A stretch of DNA of 64,000 nt from Permianibacter sp046297695 (GTDB lineage: Bacteria > Pseudomonadota > Gammaproteobacteria > Enterobacterales > Permianibacteraceae). The translations under genes and the position numbers were made by a program. The notes under the pieces are model-generated. The model made no database searches. It was not told where the DNA came from and saw only the letters and a program-made list of their open reading frames with translations. The stretch lies in the NCBI GenBank assembly GCA_046297695.1, contig JBKBHF010000002.1:90433-154432 (forward strand), written 5' to 3'. This document shows positions 1 to 7,694 of this stretch, piece after piece. Position 1 is the first letter of the stretch; each line of letters opens with the position of its first letter.

Positions 1-489
1 GCGCCGGGCCAGCTGGTCTGGGATGGCTTCAAGCTGAACATCCCGATCATCGGCAAAATCATTTACCGCGCCCTGCTCGCCCGCTTCGCTCGCTCGTTTG
101 CCATGTGTCAGCGCGCTGGCGTGCCCATTTCCACGTCGCTTGCCGTGGTCGCCAATGCGGTCGACAACGCCAGGGTCGCCGTGCTGGTGCGAAAAATGCG
201 GGAAGGCGTCGAGCGCGGCGAAAACATCAGCCGCACGGCCCACAGCACCGGCATGTTTTCGTCGCTGGTGCTGCAAATGCTGGTGGTCGGTGAAGAAACC
301 GGCCAGCTCGACAAACTACTGGATGAAGTGGCCGACTTCTATGAACGTGAAGTCGACTATGATCTGAAGCGGCTGGCGCAGAACATCGAACCGATTCTGA
401 TCGTCGCGATGGGCGCCATGGTGTTGGTGCTGGCACTCGGCATTTTCCTGCCGATGTGGCAACTGGCCTCCGTCGCGCGCGGAACCTGA
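1..489 (+). CDS. mshG: MSHA/type IV pilus inner-membrane assembly protein MshG (GspF family), 3' part
   Basis: The frame is open from the first base, so the 5' end lies outside the window and 162 residues remain. It is the C-terminal half of a GspF/PilC-type platform protein, which sits in the inner membrane and couples the assembly ATPase to the pilus. The second T2SSF domain begins around 'ALLARFARSFAMC', contains the family-typical 'GEETGQLDKLL' segment, and ends in a long hydrophobic helix (about residues 128-150) near the C-terminus. It is followed 3 bases later by a prepilin-like gene and then a full set of msh pilins, which favours MshG over PilC or GspF. The family assignment is firm; the exact symbol rests on context. 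Confidence 0.85.
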   Translation, partial: APGQLVWDGFKLNIPIIGKIIYRALLARFARSFAMCQRAGVPISTSLAVVANAVDNARVAVLVRKMREGVERGENISRTAHSTGMFSSLVLQMLVVGEETGQLDKLLDEVADFYEREVDYDLKRLAQNIEPILIVAMGAMVLVLALGIFLPMWQLASVARGT

Positions 490-492
490 TGC

Positions 493-1005
493 ATGCGCGT
501 GGGAAAAGGTTTCAGCCTGCTCGAGTTTGCCGTCGTGGTGCTGATCATCGCCGGCGTTGTCTATGCCCTGATACCACGCGTCGGTGACAGCCTCAAACTG
601 GCACATGAAACGGTGCTGACCCAGACCAGCGCGGCGTATCGCGAAAGTCTGAATCTGGTGGCCCTGAAGCACAGGGCGATCGGACAAGCCTCAGCGGTTT
701 ATGACCTGCCCGGTGCCGGCAATGGCCTGCTGGATTTGAACAACGCCGGCTTTCCGATCGGCGTCGATCACAAACCGGGCGCCGACCGGCCACTGCAGGC
801 CCAGGATTGCGAAGCACTTTGGTATGCCCTGCTCGGCGGCATTCCCCCGTCGGCCAGCATTCAGGGCGACAGCGATTTCCGGGTCCAGACCCGTTTTGAT
901 GCCAACCATGGCCTCGGCTGCCATTACCGTTACCGACGCGGTGGCGAGATGGCAATCCAGTATTTTCCGGACGATGGCGTGGTGACTGCCGATGTCCATT
1001 TCTGA
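493..1005 (+). CDS. Type IV pseudopilin-like protein in the MshF/MshB position
   Basis: A 170-residue protein starting 3 bases after mshG. It carries a prepilin signature at its N-terminus: a very short basic leader (MRVGKG) cut before F7, with Glu at mature position 5 (FSLLE) followed by a hydrophobic helix. The rest is soluble and has two Cys (in 'QDCEALW' and 'GLGCHY') that could pair. In MSHA loci the genes after mshG are mshF and mshB, and this one occupies that slot, but the sequence is too divergent for me to choose between them. It would be processed by the prepilin peptidase and act as a minor pilin or in pilus initiation. Confidence 0.65.
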   Translation: MRVGKGFSLLEFAVVVLIIAGVVYALIPRVGDSLKLAHETVLTQTSAAYRESLNLVALKHRAIGQASAVYDLPGAGNGLLDLNNAGFPIGVDHKPGADRPLQAQDCEALWYALLGGIPPSASIQGDSDFRVQTRFDANHGLGCHYRYRRGGEMAIQYFPDDGVVTADVHF

Positions 1006-1091
1006 CGGAGTACGGCAGCTTGATGTGAGTCAATTCCGAGGCGGTTCCCGCCAAGGCGTTGAGAACTCCCGTCTGGCGCGATGCAACATTT

Positions 1092-1107
1092 CGGCATAAG
1101 CTTTGCT
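1092..1107 (+). promoter_or_regulatory. Candidate sigma54 (-24/-12) promoter upstream of mshA
   Basis: The segment CGGCATAAGCTTTGCT has GG and GC elements separated by exactly 10 bases. It matches the RpoN pattern (TGGCAC-N5-TTGCW) with two substitutions in the -24 hexamer. It lies in the 245-base gap between the pseudopilin gene and mshA and would give a leader of about 130 nt. Pilin genes such as pilA are classic sigma54 targets. A sigma70 promoter overlapping the following TATACC cannot be excluded. No other feature was seen in 1006-1250. Confidence 0.4.
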
Positions 1108-1250
1108 ATACCGTAACGTATCATCCTGATGCCATCACTGTGGCAACGGGGGTAAAGGAATGATGGACGGCGTCAGCATGGGTTCGGGGGCTGGCGGCGC
1201 GGTGAGGGATTGTGAACCGATTAATCACCCGACCTCTTGGAGCCTGACTC

Positions 1251-1700
1251 ATGAAGCAACGTGGTTTTACTCTCATCGAACTGATCGTCGTCCTGGTCAT
1301 TCTCGGTATTCTGGCCGCCACCGCGGCGCCGCTGTTCGTCAACCTGAAGGGCGATGCCAACAAGGCCGTGCTGCAGGGCGTGGAAGCCTCGGTTCGCAGT
1401 GCATCCACACTGGTCTATGCCAAAGCCGCTGTCGCTGGCAGCACTAGCTGCAGCGCTGACGGTTCCGTTACGGTTGATACCGGCATCACGGTTACCACCC
1501 GTTGCGGTTATCCGAAAGATATGACCGAAGTGCTGAAAGTGGTAACCCTGCAGCCAGCACCCGATTTCATCACCACCACTGCCGGCGAAATCCGGTTGTT
1601 CAAAGCAACCACGGCGGCAAACTGCAAGGTGACATACGCAGCAATTGACGGCACATCCGTCATCGCCCCGGCCATTGGGACTGACTCCAGCGGTTGCTAA
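1251..1700 (+). CDS. mshA: MSHA pilin (MshA-like prepilin)
   Basis: This 149-residue prepilin has the leader MKQRG followed by FTLIELIVVLVILGILAA. That gives the canonical G-1/F+1/E+5 processing site and a hydrophobic alpha1 helix. The globular part begins after 'PLFVNLKGDANKAVL', which resembles MshA/MshB pilins, and carries four Cys (in 'TSCSA', 'TRCGYP', 'ANCKV' and the final 'SGC'), enough for two disulfides. The start ATG follows 'TTGGAGCC' 8-10 bases upstream. A separate upstream region with its own promoter candidate and a terminator-like hairpin just downstream fit a pilin expressed more strongly than the minor-pilin genes. It could be MshB rather than the major subunit. Confidence 0.78.
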   Translation: MKQRGFTLIELIVVLVILGILAATAAPLFVNLKGDANKAVLQGVEASVRSASTLVYAKAAVAGSTSCSADGSVTVDTGITVTTRCGYPKDMTEVLKVVTLQPAPDFITTTAGEIRLFKATTAANCKVTYAAIDGTSVIAPAIGTDSSGC

Positions 1701-1721
1701 AACCGCGTCGAGGCCGCTGCC

Positions 1722-2174
1722 GTGATTCGGCAACGAAACAAAAGGCAGCCATCCCGGATGGCTGCCTTTTCGCTTTTGGAGCTGATCATCGTGATGATCC
1801 TGCTCGGCGTTTTGGCCGTCACCGTCATTCCGCGGCTGCCACGCAGCAGCGACGTCGCGGCTCGTGCCGCTCGTGACGAGGTGCTGGCCGCGCTACGTTA
1901 CGGCCAGCAGCTGGCGATGGCCGATGCCTCACGCACCATCAAATTCATCAGCAGTGGCAACAGCTACAGTCTGACCGCCGATGATGTTGCCCTGTTGCTG
2001 CCGGAAGGTGGTGGCAGCTACCCGCGGGCATTGCCGAGCGATGTCAGCATCAGTCCGGTGACGACGCTGGTTTACGACGCACTGGGCGAAACCACTGCCA
2101 CGACCTTCACCCTGACGGCCGGCGAAAGCTGGCAAGCCTGCGTCGAGTCCACGGGGTATGCCCATGCCTGCTAG
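1722..2174 (+). CDS. mshC: MSHA minor prepilin MshC-like
   Basis: The start used is GTG at 1722, giving 150 residues with a basic leader of 15 residues before FSLLELIIVMILLGVLAVTV. The -1 residue is Ala rather than Gly. An ATG at 1758 would leave only MAA before the mature Phe, too short for a normal leader, although it lies just past a strong hairpin. Class III signal, Glu+5, a GspH-like soluble domain and two C-terminal Cys (in 'QACVE' and the last residue) fit MshC. It overlaps mshD by 17 bases, so translation is probably coupled. Confidence 0.75.
   Translation: MIRQRNKRQPSRMAAFSLLELIIVMILLGVLAVTVIPRLPRSSDVAARAARDEVLAALRYGQQLAMADASRTIKFISSGNSYSLTADDVALLLPEGGGSYPRALPSDVSISPVTTLVYDALGETTATTFTLTAGESWQACVESTGYAHAC
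1740..1770 (+). terminator. Terminator-like hairpin between mshA and mshC, overlapping the mshC leader codons
   Basis: There is a perfect 13-bp stem (arms 1740-1752 and 1758-1770) with a 5-nt loop, ending in TTTT and followed by CGCTTTT. The stem is GC-rich in the middle and A/U at the base, as in intrinsic terminators. It sits 40 bases after the mshA stop and inside the first codons of mshC. It probably attenuates read-through from the pilin gene into mshCDOPQ, and could also mask an alternative start at 1758. Confidence 0.65.
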
Positions 2175-2736
2175 ATCGCATCACGCGCAGCCAGCACCAC
2201 GCCGCGCCCTGCGCGTCGTCAGCAGACCGCGCGGCTTCAGTCTGGTGGAGCTGATCGTGACCATTGTGGTCACCGCCATCGCGCTGACCGCCTTGGGCGT
2301 TGGCCTGCTGGCGGCCAATCAAGCCAGCGTTGATCCGGTGGTGAGCATGCGCGCCGCTGCACTGGGGCAGGCCTATCTGGAAGAAATTCTCAGCAAGCGT
2401 TTCGATGAAAACAACGGGCTTGGTGGCGTCACCCGCTGCGGCGAGACCGGACAGCCGGCCTGCTCGGCCAGTTTCGGTCCGGACAGCGGCGAAACCCGGC
2501 AAAGTTTTGATGATGTCGACGATTACCACGGCCTGGATGAGGCGCCGCCGCAAAATGCGCTCGGCGAAACCGAGAGCCGTTACGACGGGTTTCGGGTCCA
2601 GATCGCGGTTGCGTATGCCGGTGGCGATTTCAGCGGCTGGGGCCTCACCGCTGCCGACAGCAAACAGATCACGGTCACGGTCACCGCACCGATTGGTGGC
2701 CAGTTTGTGTTCAGCGCGCATCGGGGCAATTTCTGA
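2158..2736 (+). CDS. mshD: MSHA minor prepilin MshD-like
   Basis: The 192-residue protein has a 26-residue basic leader ending RPRG, followed by FSLVELIVTIVVTAIALTALGV, a canonical prepilin peptidase site. The mature part has the MshD-like run 'AAALGQAYLEEILSKRFDEN', an acidic middle with a pair of Cys (TRCGE...PACSA) and a beta-rich end ('KQITVTVTAPIGGQFVFS'). It overlaps the end of mshC by 17 bases, and its own stop overlaps the mshO start (TGATG). It is expected to be a minor pilin at the pilus tip or in the assembly-priming complex. Confidence 0.8.
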   Translation: MPMPARSHHAQPAPRRALRVVSRPRGFSLVELIVTIVVTAIALTALGVGLLAANQASVDPVVSMRAAALGQAYLEEILSKRFDENNGLGGVTRCGETGQPACSASFGPDSGETRQSFDDVDDYHGLDEAPPQNALGETESRYDGFRVQIAVAYAGGDFSGWGLTAADSKQITVTVTAPIGGQFVFSAHRGNF

Positions 2737-3569
2737 TGCGCCGGCCATCGCTCCGATTGCCGCCACGCCTGCAGCCGCGAGCGCGCGGTTACAGCCTGGT
2801 TGAGCTGGTGATTGTCATCGTCATTCTCGGCGTCATCGGCGTCGGCTTGTTTTCGATTTACACCACCAGCATACGGCAGTACATCGATGCCAGCCGGCGC
2901 GCCGACATGACGGCGAGCGCCCGGCTTGCCCTCGAGCGCATCAGTCGCGAACTGCGCAATGCCCTGCCGAACAGTGTTCGGGTCAATGGCGACGGCAACT
3001 GTGTCGAGTTCCGGCCGGTGCTGACCGCTGCGGTCTATGCCGAATTGCCAATCAGCAGCCCAGCCAGCAGTTTGACCGCATCGGCGTTCAGCTTGCCGGC
3101 CGGCAGTTGGGCCGTGTCGGTGATGCCACTGCAAAGCAGCGACGGCGTCACTTCGGACATGTATGGCAGCGCGCCGTTGGCGACGGTCGGCATCACCGCG
3201 GTCAGTGCGCCGGATGCCAGCAATCTGGTCACTGTGAGCCTCGCTGCTGCCCACCAGTTCCCGCGCACGTCGCCGAGTCGGCGCCTGTATGTGGTCGGTG
3301 GCGCCAGCAGTTTTTGCATCACCGCTGGCGGCCAATTGCGCCGCTACAGCGGCTACAGCAGCACCGTGAACCAACCAGCATTGAGCAGCCTCGGCAGTGG
3401 CGATTTGCTGGCCGAGAACATCAGTCCCGGCGACAGCAGCGCGCCGGTGTTCCGTTATTTCCCCGGTTCGCTGGAACGCAATGCCGTGCTCGATATCAGC
3501 CTGCTGCTGCGCGTCGGCGACGAAAGCCTGCGCTATGCCCACGAGGTGCAAATTCGCAATGTGCCGTGA
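2736..3569 (+). CDS. mshO: MSHA minor prepilin MshO-like
   Basis: A 277-residue prepilin. Leader MRRPSLRLPPRLQPRARG, then YSLVELVIVIVILGVIGVGLF, with Tyr instead of Phe at mature +1 and Glu at +5. The segment 'ASARLALERISRELRNALPNSVRV' is typical of PilW/MshO proteins. Start and stop overlap both neighbours (TGATG with mshD, 11 bases with mshP), so the minor-pilin genes form one translationally coupled unit. A large MshO-type pseudopilin is expected to take part in pilus initiation rather than to be the bulk subunit. Confidence 0.8.
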   Translation: MRRPSLRLPPRLQPRARGYSLVELVIVIVILGVIGVGLFSIYTTSIRQYIDASRRADMTASARLALERISRELRNALPNSVRVNGDGNCVEFRPVLTAAVYAELPISSPASSLTASAFSLPAGSWAVSVMPLQSSDGVTSDMYGSAPLATVGITAVSAPDASNLVTVSLAAAHQFPRTSPSRRLYVVGGASSFCITAGGQLRRYSGYSSTVNQPALSSLGSGDLLAENISPGDSSAPVFRYFPGSLERNAVLDISLLLRVGDESLRYAHEVQIRNVP

Positions 3570-3996
3570 CGCGCGCTCCGTTTGCTCATTCCCGTCCAGG
3601 CAAGCCGGCTTCAGTCTGCCGCTGGCTTTGTTCATCATTGTCGTGCTCGGTTTGCTGGCGACGGTGCTGTATCGGGTAGTCGCGCTGAATCAGCTGAGCG
3701 TGGTGCAGGAAACGCTGTCGGCACGGGCCTTTCTGGCCGCCGAAAGCGGCGCCCAGGCCGGCATGATGCGGCTGTTCCCGATCAGCGGCGCCGCCGCCAG
3801 CTGCAGCGGCAGTCCTGGCATCGATCAGAGCTTTAGCAGTAGCGGCCTGGTCGGCTGCGATGTCACGTTGGTCTGTAGCAGTTTGCTGGTTGACGGTGAA
3901 ATGCATTATCAGATGAGCAGTACCGGCGTCTGCCGCGCAGGGAATCTGCGCGCGAGCCGGACCATCGAAGTCAGCGCCCGGCAATTGCCGGAATGA
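3559..3996 (+). CDS. mshP: MSHA biogenesis protein MshP-like pseudopilin
   Basis: An ATG at 3559 inside the end of mshO gives a 145-residue product; longer in-frame starts would lie deep inside mshO and are rejected. The N-terminus reads FPSRQAG then FSLPLALFIIVVLGLLATVL. It has a prepilin-like cleavage site but lacks Glu+5, as in other PilX/MshP-class proteins. 'SARAFLAAESGAQAGMMRLFP' is the PilX-like signature. Four Cys in the mature part could form disulfides. Its stop overlaps the mshQ start (ATGA). Confidence 0.75.
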   Translation: MCRDARSVCSFPSRQAGFSLPLALFIIVVLGLLATVLYRVVALNQLSVVQETLSARAFLAAESGAQAGMMRLFPISGAAASCSGSPGIDQSFSSSGLVGCDVTLVCSSLLVDGEMHYQMSSTGVCRAGNLRASRTIEVSARQLPE

Positions 3997-6900
3997 TGGT
4001 GGGCAAAGGCGCAATGAAAACCGGTGAGCACAACGAAACAACCTCGGCACGCGGCAACGCGGCGCGCTTGGTTTGCCATTTGTCTCAATACCTGCGGCGG
4101 CTGCTCGGCCATGGCCGCAATTTTCGTTTGTCTGGCTGGATCTTGCTGGGGACGCTGTGGCTACTGGGCACCAGCCCGGCAACCTCAGCCGCCATCGAAT
4201 ACGTCAGCGACAGCAGTGCCGGCAACAGCAACAACCAGTCAACACTGACCATCAGCCGACCGGCCGGCGTGCAATCCGGTGATCTGCTGCTGGCCCAGAT
4301 CAGCTGGCGCGGCAACCGCAACCTTAATGTCGTACCGACAGGCTGGACGTTGCGCCAATTCCAGGTGAACGGCAGCTCGATTCGGCAAGCGGTGTACAGC
4401 AAGCTCGCTACCGGCAGCGAGCCGGTGAGTTACACTTGGCAATTCTCCGCCAGTGGTCGAAACGCTGGTGGCATTTCAGTCTGGCGAGGCGTCGACAGCA
4501 GCGATCCCGTTATCAGCAGCGCGGGAAACGCCAGCAGCAGTAGCTCCCTGACGGCACCGTCGCTGACCGTCAGCACGGCCAATACCGTTGCCGTGGCCCT
4601 GTTTGCCAATGCCTATGGCAACGCCAATATCAACACCAACGCTGCACTGAGCAATCTTTACAGCTACGCCACCACGGCCGGCAGCAATGGTCTTGCGGTC
4701 GCATCCGGCTGGCGTGCTGAGCCGGCCGCCGGCACGCTGGGTCCATACTACGCCAGCGCGTCCGCAAATTACGCTTATGTAGCCAGCACCGTCATCCTGA
4801 GACCGGCCGCCACCGTCACGCTGACCTGTTTGCCCGATAACTTCAATCGCAGCACACTCGGCGGCGATTGGGCGACCGCATCAATCAGCGGTAGTTTTGG
4901 CCAGCCGCGCATCGTCGGCAACCGCATGCGCATCACCGACAGCAGCGGCAACGTCTCGACTGCCGCCACACTACAGCGACGTTTTCCCACCACCGGCAAT
5001 TTGATCGTGGTGGAATTCAAGTACTATGCCTACTCCAGCAGCAATGCCAGCGGCGCCGACGGCATTGCAGTGATTTTTTCCGACGCCAGCATCAGCCCGC
5101 AACCCGGTGGCTTCGGCGGCTCGCTCGGTTATGCCCAGCGCAGTGGCATCGCTGGTTTTGCCGGTGGCTGGCTTGCCGTTGGTCTGGATGAATACGGCAA
5201 TTTTTCCAACCCGACCGAAGGCCGGATCGGTGGCCCCGGCTTTCGCGCCGATGCCATCACTGTGCGCGGGTCCGGCAGCGGCGCCAGCGGTTATCGCTAC
5301 ATCAGCGGCACCACCAGCCTGAGCCCCGGCGTCGATGACAACAGTTTTGGCAGCGCGCCGGCACCAGGCCACAGTTACCGCATCACCATCGATGCCCGCA
5401 CCGCAGGCATCGTGCCGGTGACCGTTGAGCGCGATACCAGTGGCGGCACGGCCTACAGTACGGTGCTGAGCATTGCCAATGTGCTTGCCGCGACCGGACA
5501 GGCAGCGTTGCCAGCCGATCTGTTGCTGTCATTCACCGGTTCGACCGGCGGCTCGGTCAACGTGCACGAGATAGATGATCTCGGTGTCTGCGCGATCAAC
5601 ATGGAGCCGTTGACCACCGTCGATCATTTCCGCTTCATCACCGATGGTGAGGGCCTGACCTGCACGCCGGAGAGCATCACCGTATTGGCCTGCGCCGACA
5701 GCAGTTGCAGTACGCAGGTTGCTGAGGATGTCGACATCACGTTGAGTCCGACCGGCTGGGTCGGTGGCGACAGCCAGACACTGAGCAACGGGGCCGGGCT
5801 ATTGCAACTACAGCGCACCACCGCCACCGCAACGGCGCTTGCACTCGATGTACTGAGCAGTGACCCACCGCTAAAAGCCTTTGCCAACTCGCCGCAGTGT
5901 TTCACCAGCGGCAACACGCCCATCGCATGCGCGATCATGTTCCGCGATGCCGGTTTTGTCTTCGATGTGCCGACACTGACCGCCAATCGCACCGCAAGCA
6001 ACATCAGCATTCAGGCGCTGCGCACCGCGCCACCGAGTGGCGTTTGCGTACCGGCCTGGGAAGGCGAGCACAGCGTCGGTTTTTATTCAGGCCATGTGGC
6101 CCCGGCAACTGGCACCATGGCAGTCAGTGTCAACGGCAACACCATCGGCACTTCAGCGGCGGCCGCGACACCGGTATTGCTGGATTTTGACGCAACGGGA
6201 ACAGCCCAGATTTCGGTGCATTACGCCGATGCCGGCGCCATGCAATTGAGCGCGCTCTATAACGGCAGCGCCGGCACCGGTGACGCCGGTCTGGTGCTCA
6301 CCGGCAGCGATCAATTCATCTCCCTGCCGGCTGGATTCTGCGTACAAGCCAAGACGCTGGCGAATAACACCGTGGCACAACCCAATTGTGCCGATAGCAG
6401 CTGCCCCATGTACCAACGGGCTGGCGTCAATTTCCCCTTTTCGGTAACGGCGATGGCCTGGCAGGCCGATGGCGAAACCGACACCGCGTTTTGCAACGGC
6501 AATGCCAGCACCCCGAATTTTGCCGGCGCCGTCAGCCTGAGCCACGACATGCTGGACAGCACGATCGAGGGCAGTTTTTCCGCCAGCAACGTGAACCTGA
6601 GCGCGGGCAGTTTCAGCGGCAACGGCCAGTTCAGCGAAGTGGGCCGCTTCACGTTGACGACATCCGGCAGCTACCTCGGCGAAACCTTGCCAGCCAGCAA
6701 GAGTGCCGCGATTGGCCGCATCGTACCGGACCATTACGAGTTGGTTGTCAGCGGCTATGAAGCGCATTGCACGGCCGGTGACGATTTCAGCTATGCCGGT
6801 CTGAAGGACAGCCATGCCGGCGAAGCCTTTGCCGTTGCCATGACCGTGAATGCCGTCAACGCTGGCGGAACGCTCACCCGCAACTATCAGGGCAGTTATG

Positions 6901-7610
6901 CCAAGCTGCAAAATACCGCGGTCAATTTCGTTGATCGCAATGCTGGCGCGGACGCGACAGACGGAGAGTTCGTCAACGACGGCCATCAACTGGAATTTAC
7001 CGAGGGTGTTGGTACGCCCAAGCTGATCGCTACCGGCGTATCTGGCAGCGTGCCGGCGTACTATCAATTCCTGAGCGCACGCGCGCCCTACAGCGTCGCG
7101 CTGCGACTTGACGTCAACGATAGCGACAGCATCAGCGGCAGTTCGCCAGAGCAAGGCCCGGTTGAATTCCGCCTCGGCCGACTGGCCATGGACAACGCCT
7201 ACGGTCCGGAACAACTGCCTTTGCCAATTCCATTGCGCGCCGAATACTTTGACGGCAGCCGGTGGCGCCGCAATAGCGCCGACTCCTGCAGTGAGTACAT
7301 CCGCACTGCCGTCAGTCGCGACCAGTTCACCGGCACCCTTACCGATGCGCTGACGACCGTGGAGAACCCGATCGTCTCGACCAGTCTGCAAACTGGACTC
7401 AGCCAAACCGGGGCGCCGCTGCGCCTCCGGGCACCCGGCTTGAATCAGTACGGCAGTCTGCGCATACAACTCAGCGTACCAAGCTGGCTGCGGTTTGACT
7501 GGGATGGCGATGGCAGCGTTGACCTACCCACTGCGACCGCCACGTTCGGCCGGTACCGTGGCTCCGACCGGGTGATTTACTGGCGCGAACAGATACCAGC
7601 CAAACCCTGA
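3993..7610 (+). CDS. mshQ: MSHA biogenesis protein MshQ, giant exported adhesin-like protein with lectin-like domain
   Basis: A 1205-residue protein closing the msh operon. A hydrophobic signal segment ('GWILLGTLWLLGTSPATSA') lies around residues 48-68 after an unusually long, basic N-region. Next is a Ser/Thr/Asn-rich beta domain (about 69-270), then a concanavalin/legume-lectin-like domain (about 280-530: 'FNRSTLGGDW', 'GADGIAVIFSDAS', 'GGWLAVGLDEYGNF'). The long cysteine-containing C-terminal region matches the DUF6701 type seen in MshQ ('YLGETLPASKSAAIGRIVPDHYEL', 'VEFRLGRLAMDNAYGPE'). It is expected to be surface exposed and to mediate adhesion or cap the pilus. Family membership is from context and the C-terminal motifs; a sugar-binding role is inferred. 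Confidence 0.82.
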   Translation: MMVGKGAMKTGEHNETTSARGNAARLVCHLSQYLRRLLGHGRNFRLSGWILLGTLWLLGTSPATSAAIEYVSDSSAGNSNNQSTLTISRPAGVQSGDLLLAQISWRGNRNLNVVPTGWTLRQFQVNGSSIRQAVYSKLATGSEPVSYTWQFSASGRNAGGISVWRGVDSSDPVISSAGNASSSSSLTAPSLTVSTANTVAVALFANAYGNANINTNAALSNLYSYATTAGSNGLAVASGWRAEPAAGTLGPYYASASANYAYVASTVILRPAATVTLTCLPDNFNRSTLGGDWATASISGSFGQPRIVGNRMRITDSSGNVSTAATLQRRFPTTGNLIVVEFKYYAYSSSNASGADGIAVIFSDASISPQPGGFGGSLGYAQRSGIAGFAGGWLAVGLDEYGNFSNPTEGRIGGPGFRADAITVRGSGSGASGYRYISGTTSLSPGVDDNSFGSAPAPGHSYRITIDARTAGIVPVTVERDTSGGTAYSTVLSIANVLAATGQAALPADLLLSFTGSTGGSVNVHEIDDLGVCAINMEPLTTVDHFRFITDGEGLTCTPESITVLACADSSCSTQVAEDVDITLSPTGWVGGDSQTLSNGAGLLQLQRTTATATALALDVLSSDPPLKAFANSPQCFTSGNTPIACAIMFRDAGFVFDVPTLTANRTASNISIQALRTAPPSGVCVPAWEGEHSVGFYSGHVAPATGTMAVSVNGNTIGTSAAAATPVLLDFDATGTAQISVHYADAGAMQLSALYNGSAGTGDAGLVLTGSDQFISLPAGFCVQAKTLANNTVAQPNCADSSCPMYQRAGVNFPFSVTAMAWQADGETDTAFCNGNASTPNFAGAVSLSHDMLDSTIEGSFSASNVNLSAGSFSGNGQFSEVGRFTLTTSGSYLGETLPASKSAAIGRIVPDHYELVVSGYEAHCTAGDDFSYAGLKDSHAGEAFAVAMTVNAVNAGGTLTRNYQGSYAKLQNTAVNFVDRNAGADATDGEFVNDGHQLEFTEGVGTPKLIATGVSGSVPAYYQFLSARAPYSVALRLDVNDSDSISGSSPEQGPVEFRLGRLAMDNAYGPEQLPLPIPLRAEYFDGSRWRRNSADSCSEYIRTAVSRDQFTGTLTDALTTVENPIVSTSLQTGLSQTGAPLRLRAPGLNQYGSLRIQLSVPSWLRFDWDGDGSVDLPTATATFGRYRGSDRVIYWREQIPAKP

Positions 7611-7694
7611 GCAGATTTTCTTTGAGCCAGTCTTATTCGAGGCAGTATCGTTCGAGAAAATCTTTCCCAGCACTTACGGAACAGCGAAGAAGAA

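Noticed and set aside
6153..7469. A 438-codon minus-strand frame inside mshQ
   Set aside because: mshQ keeps its frame and domain pattern throughout; the antisense product is Gly/Ala/Val/Gln-rich with no motif.
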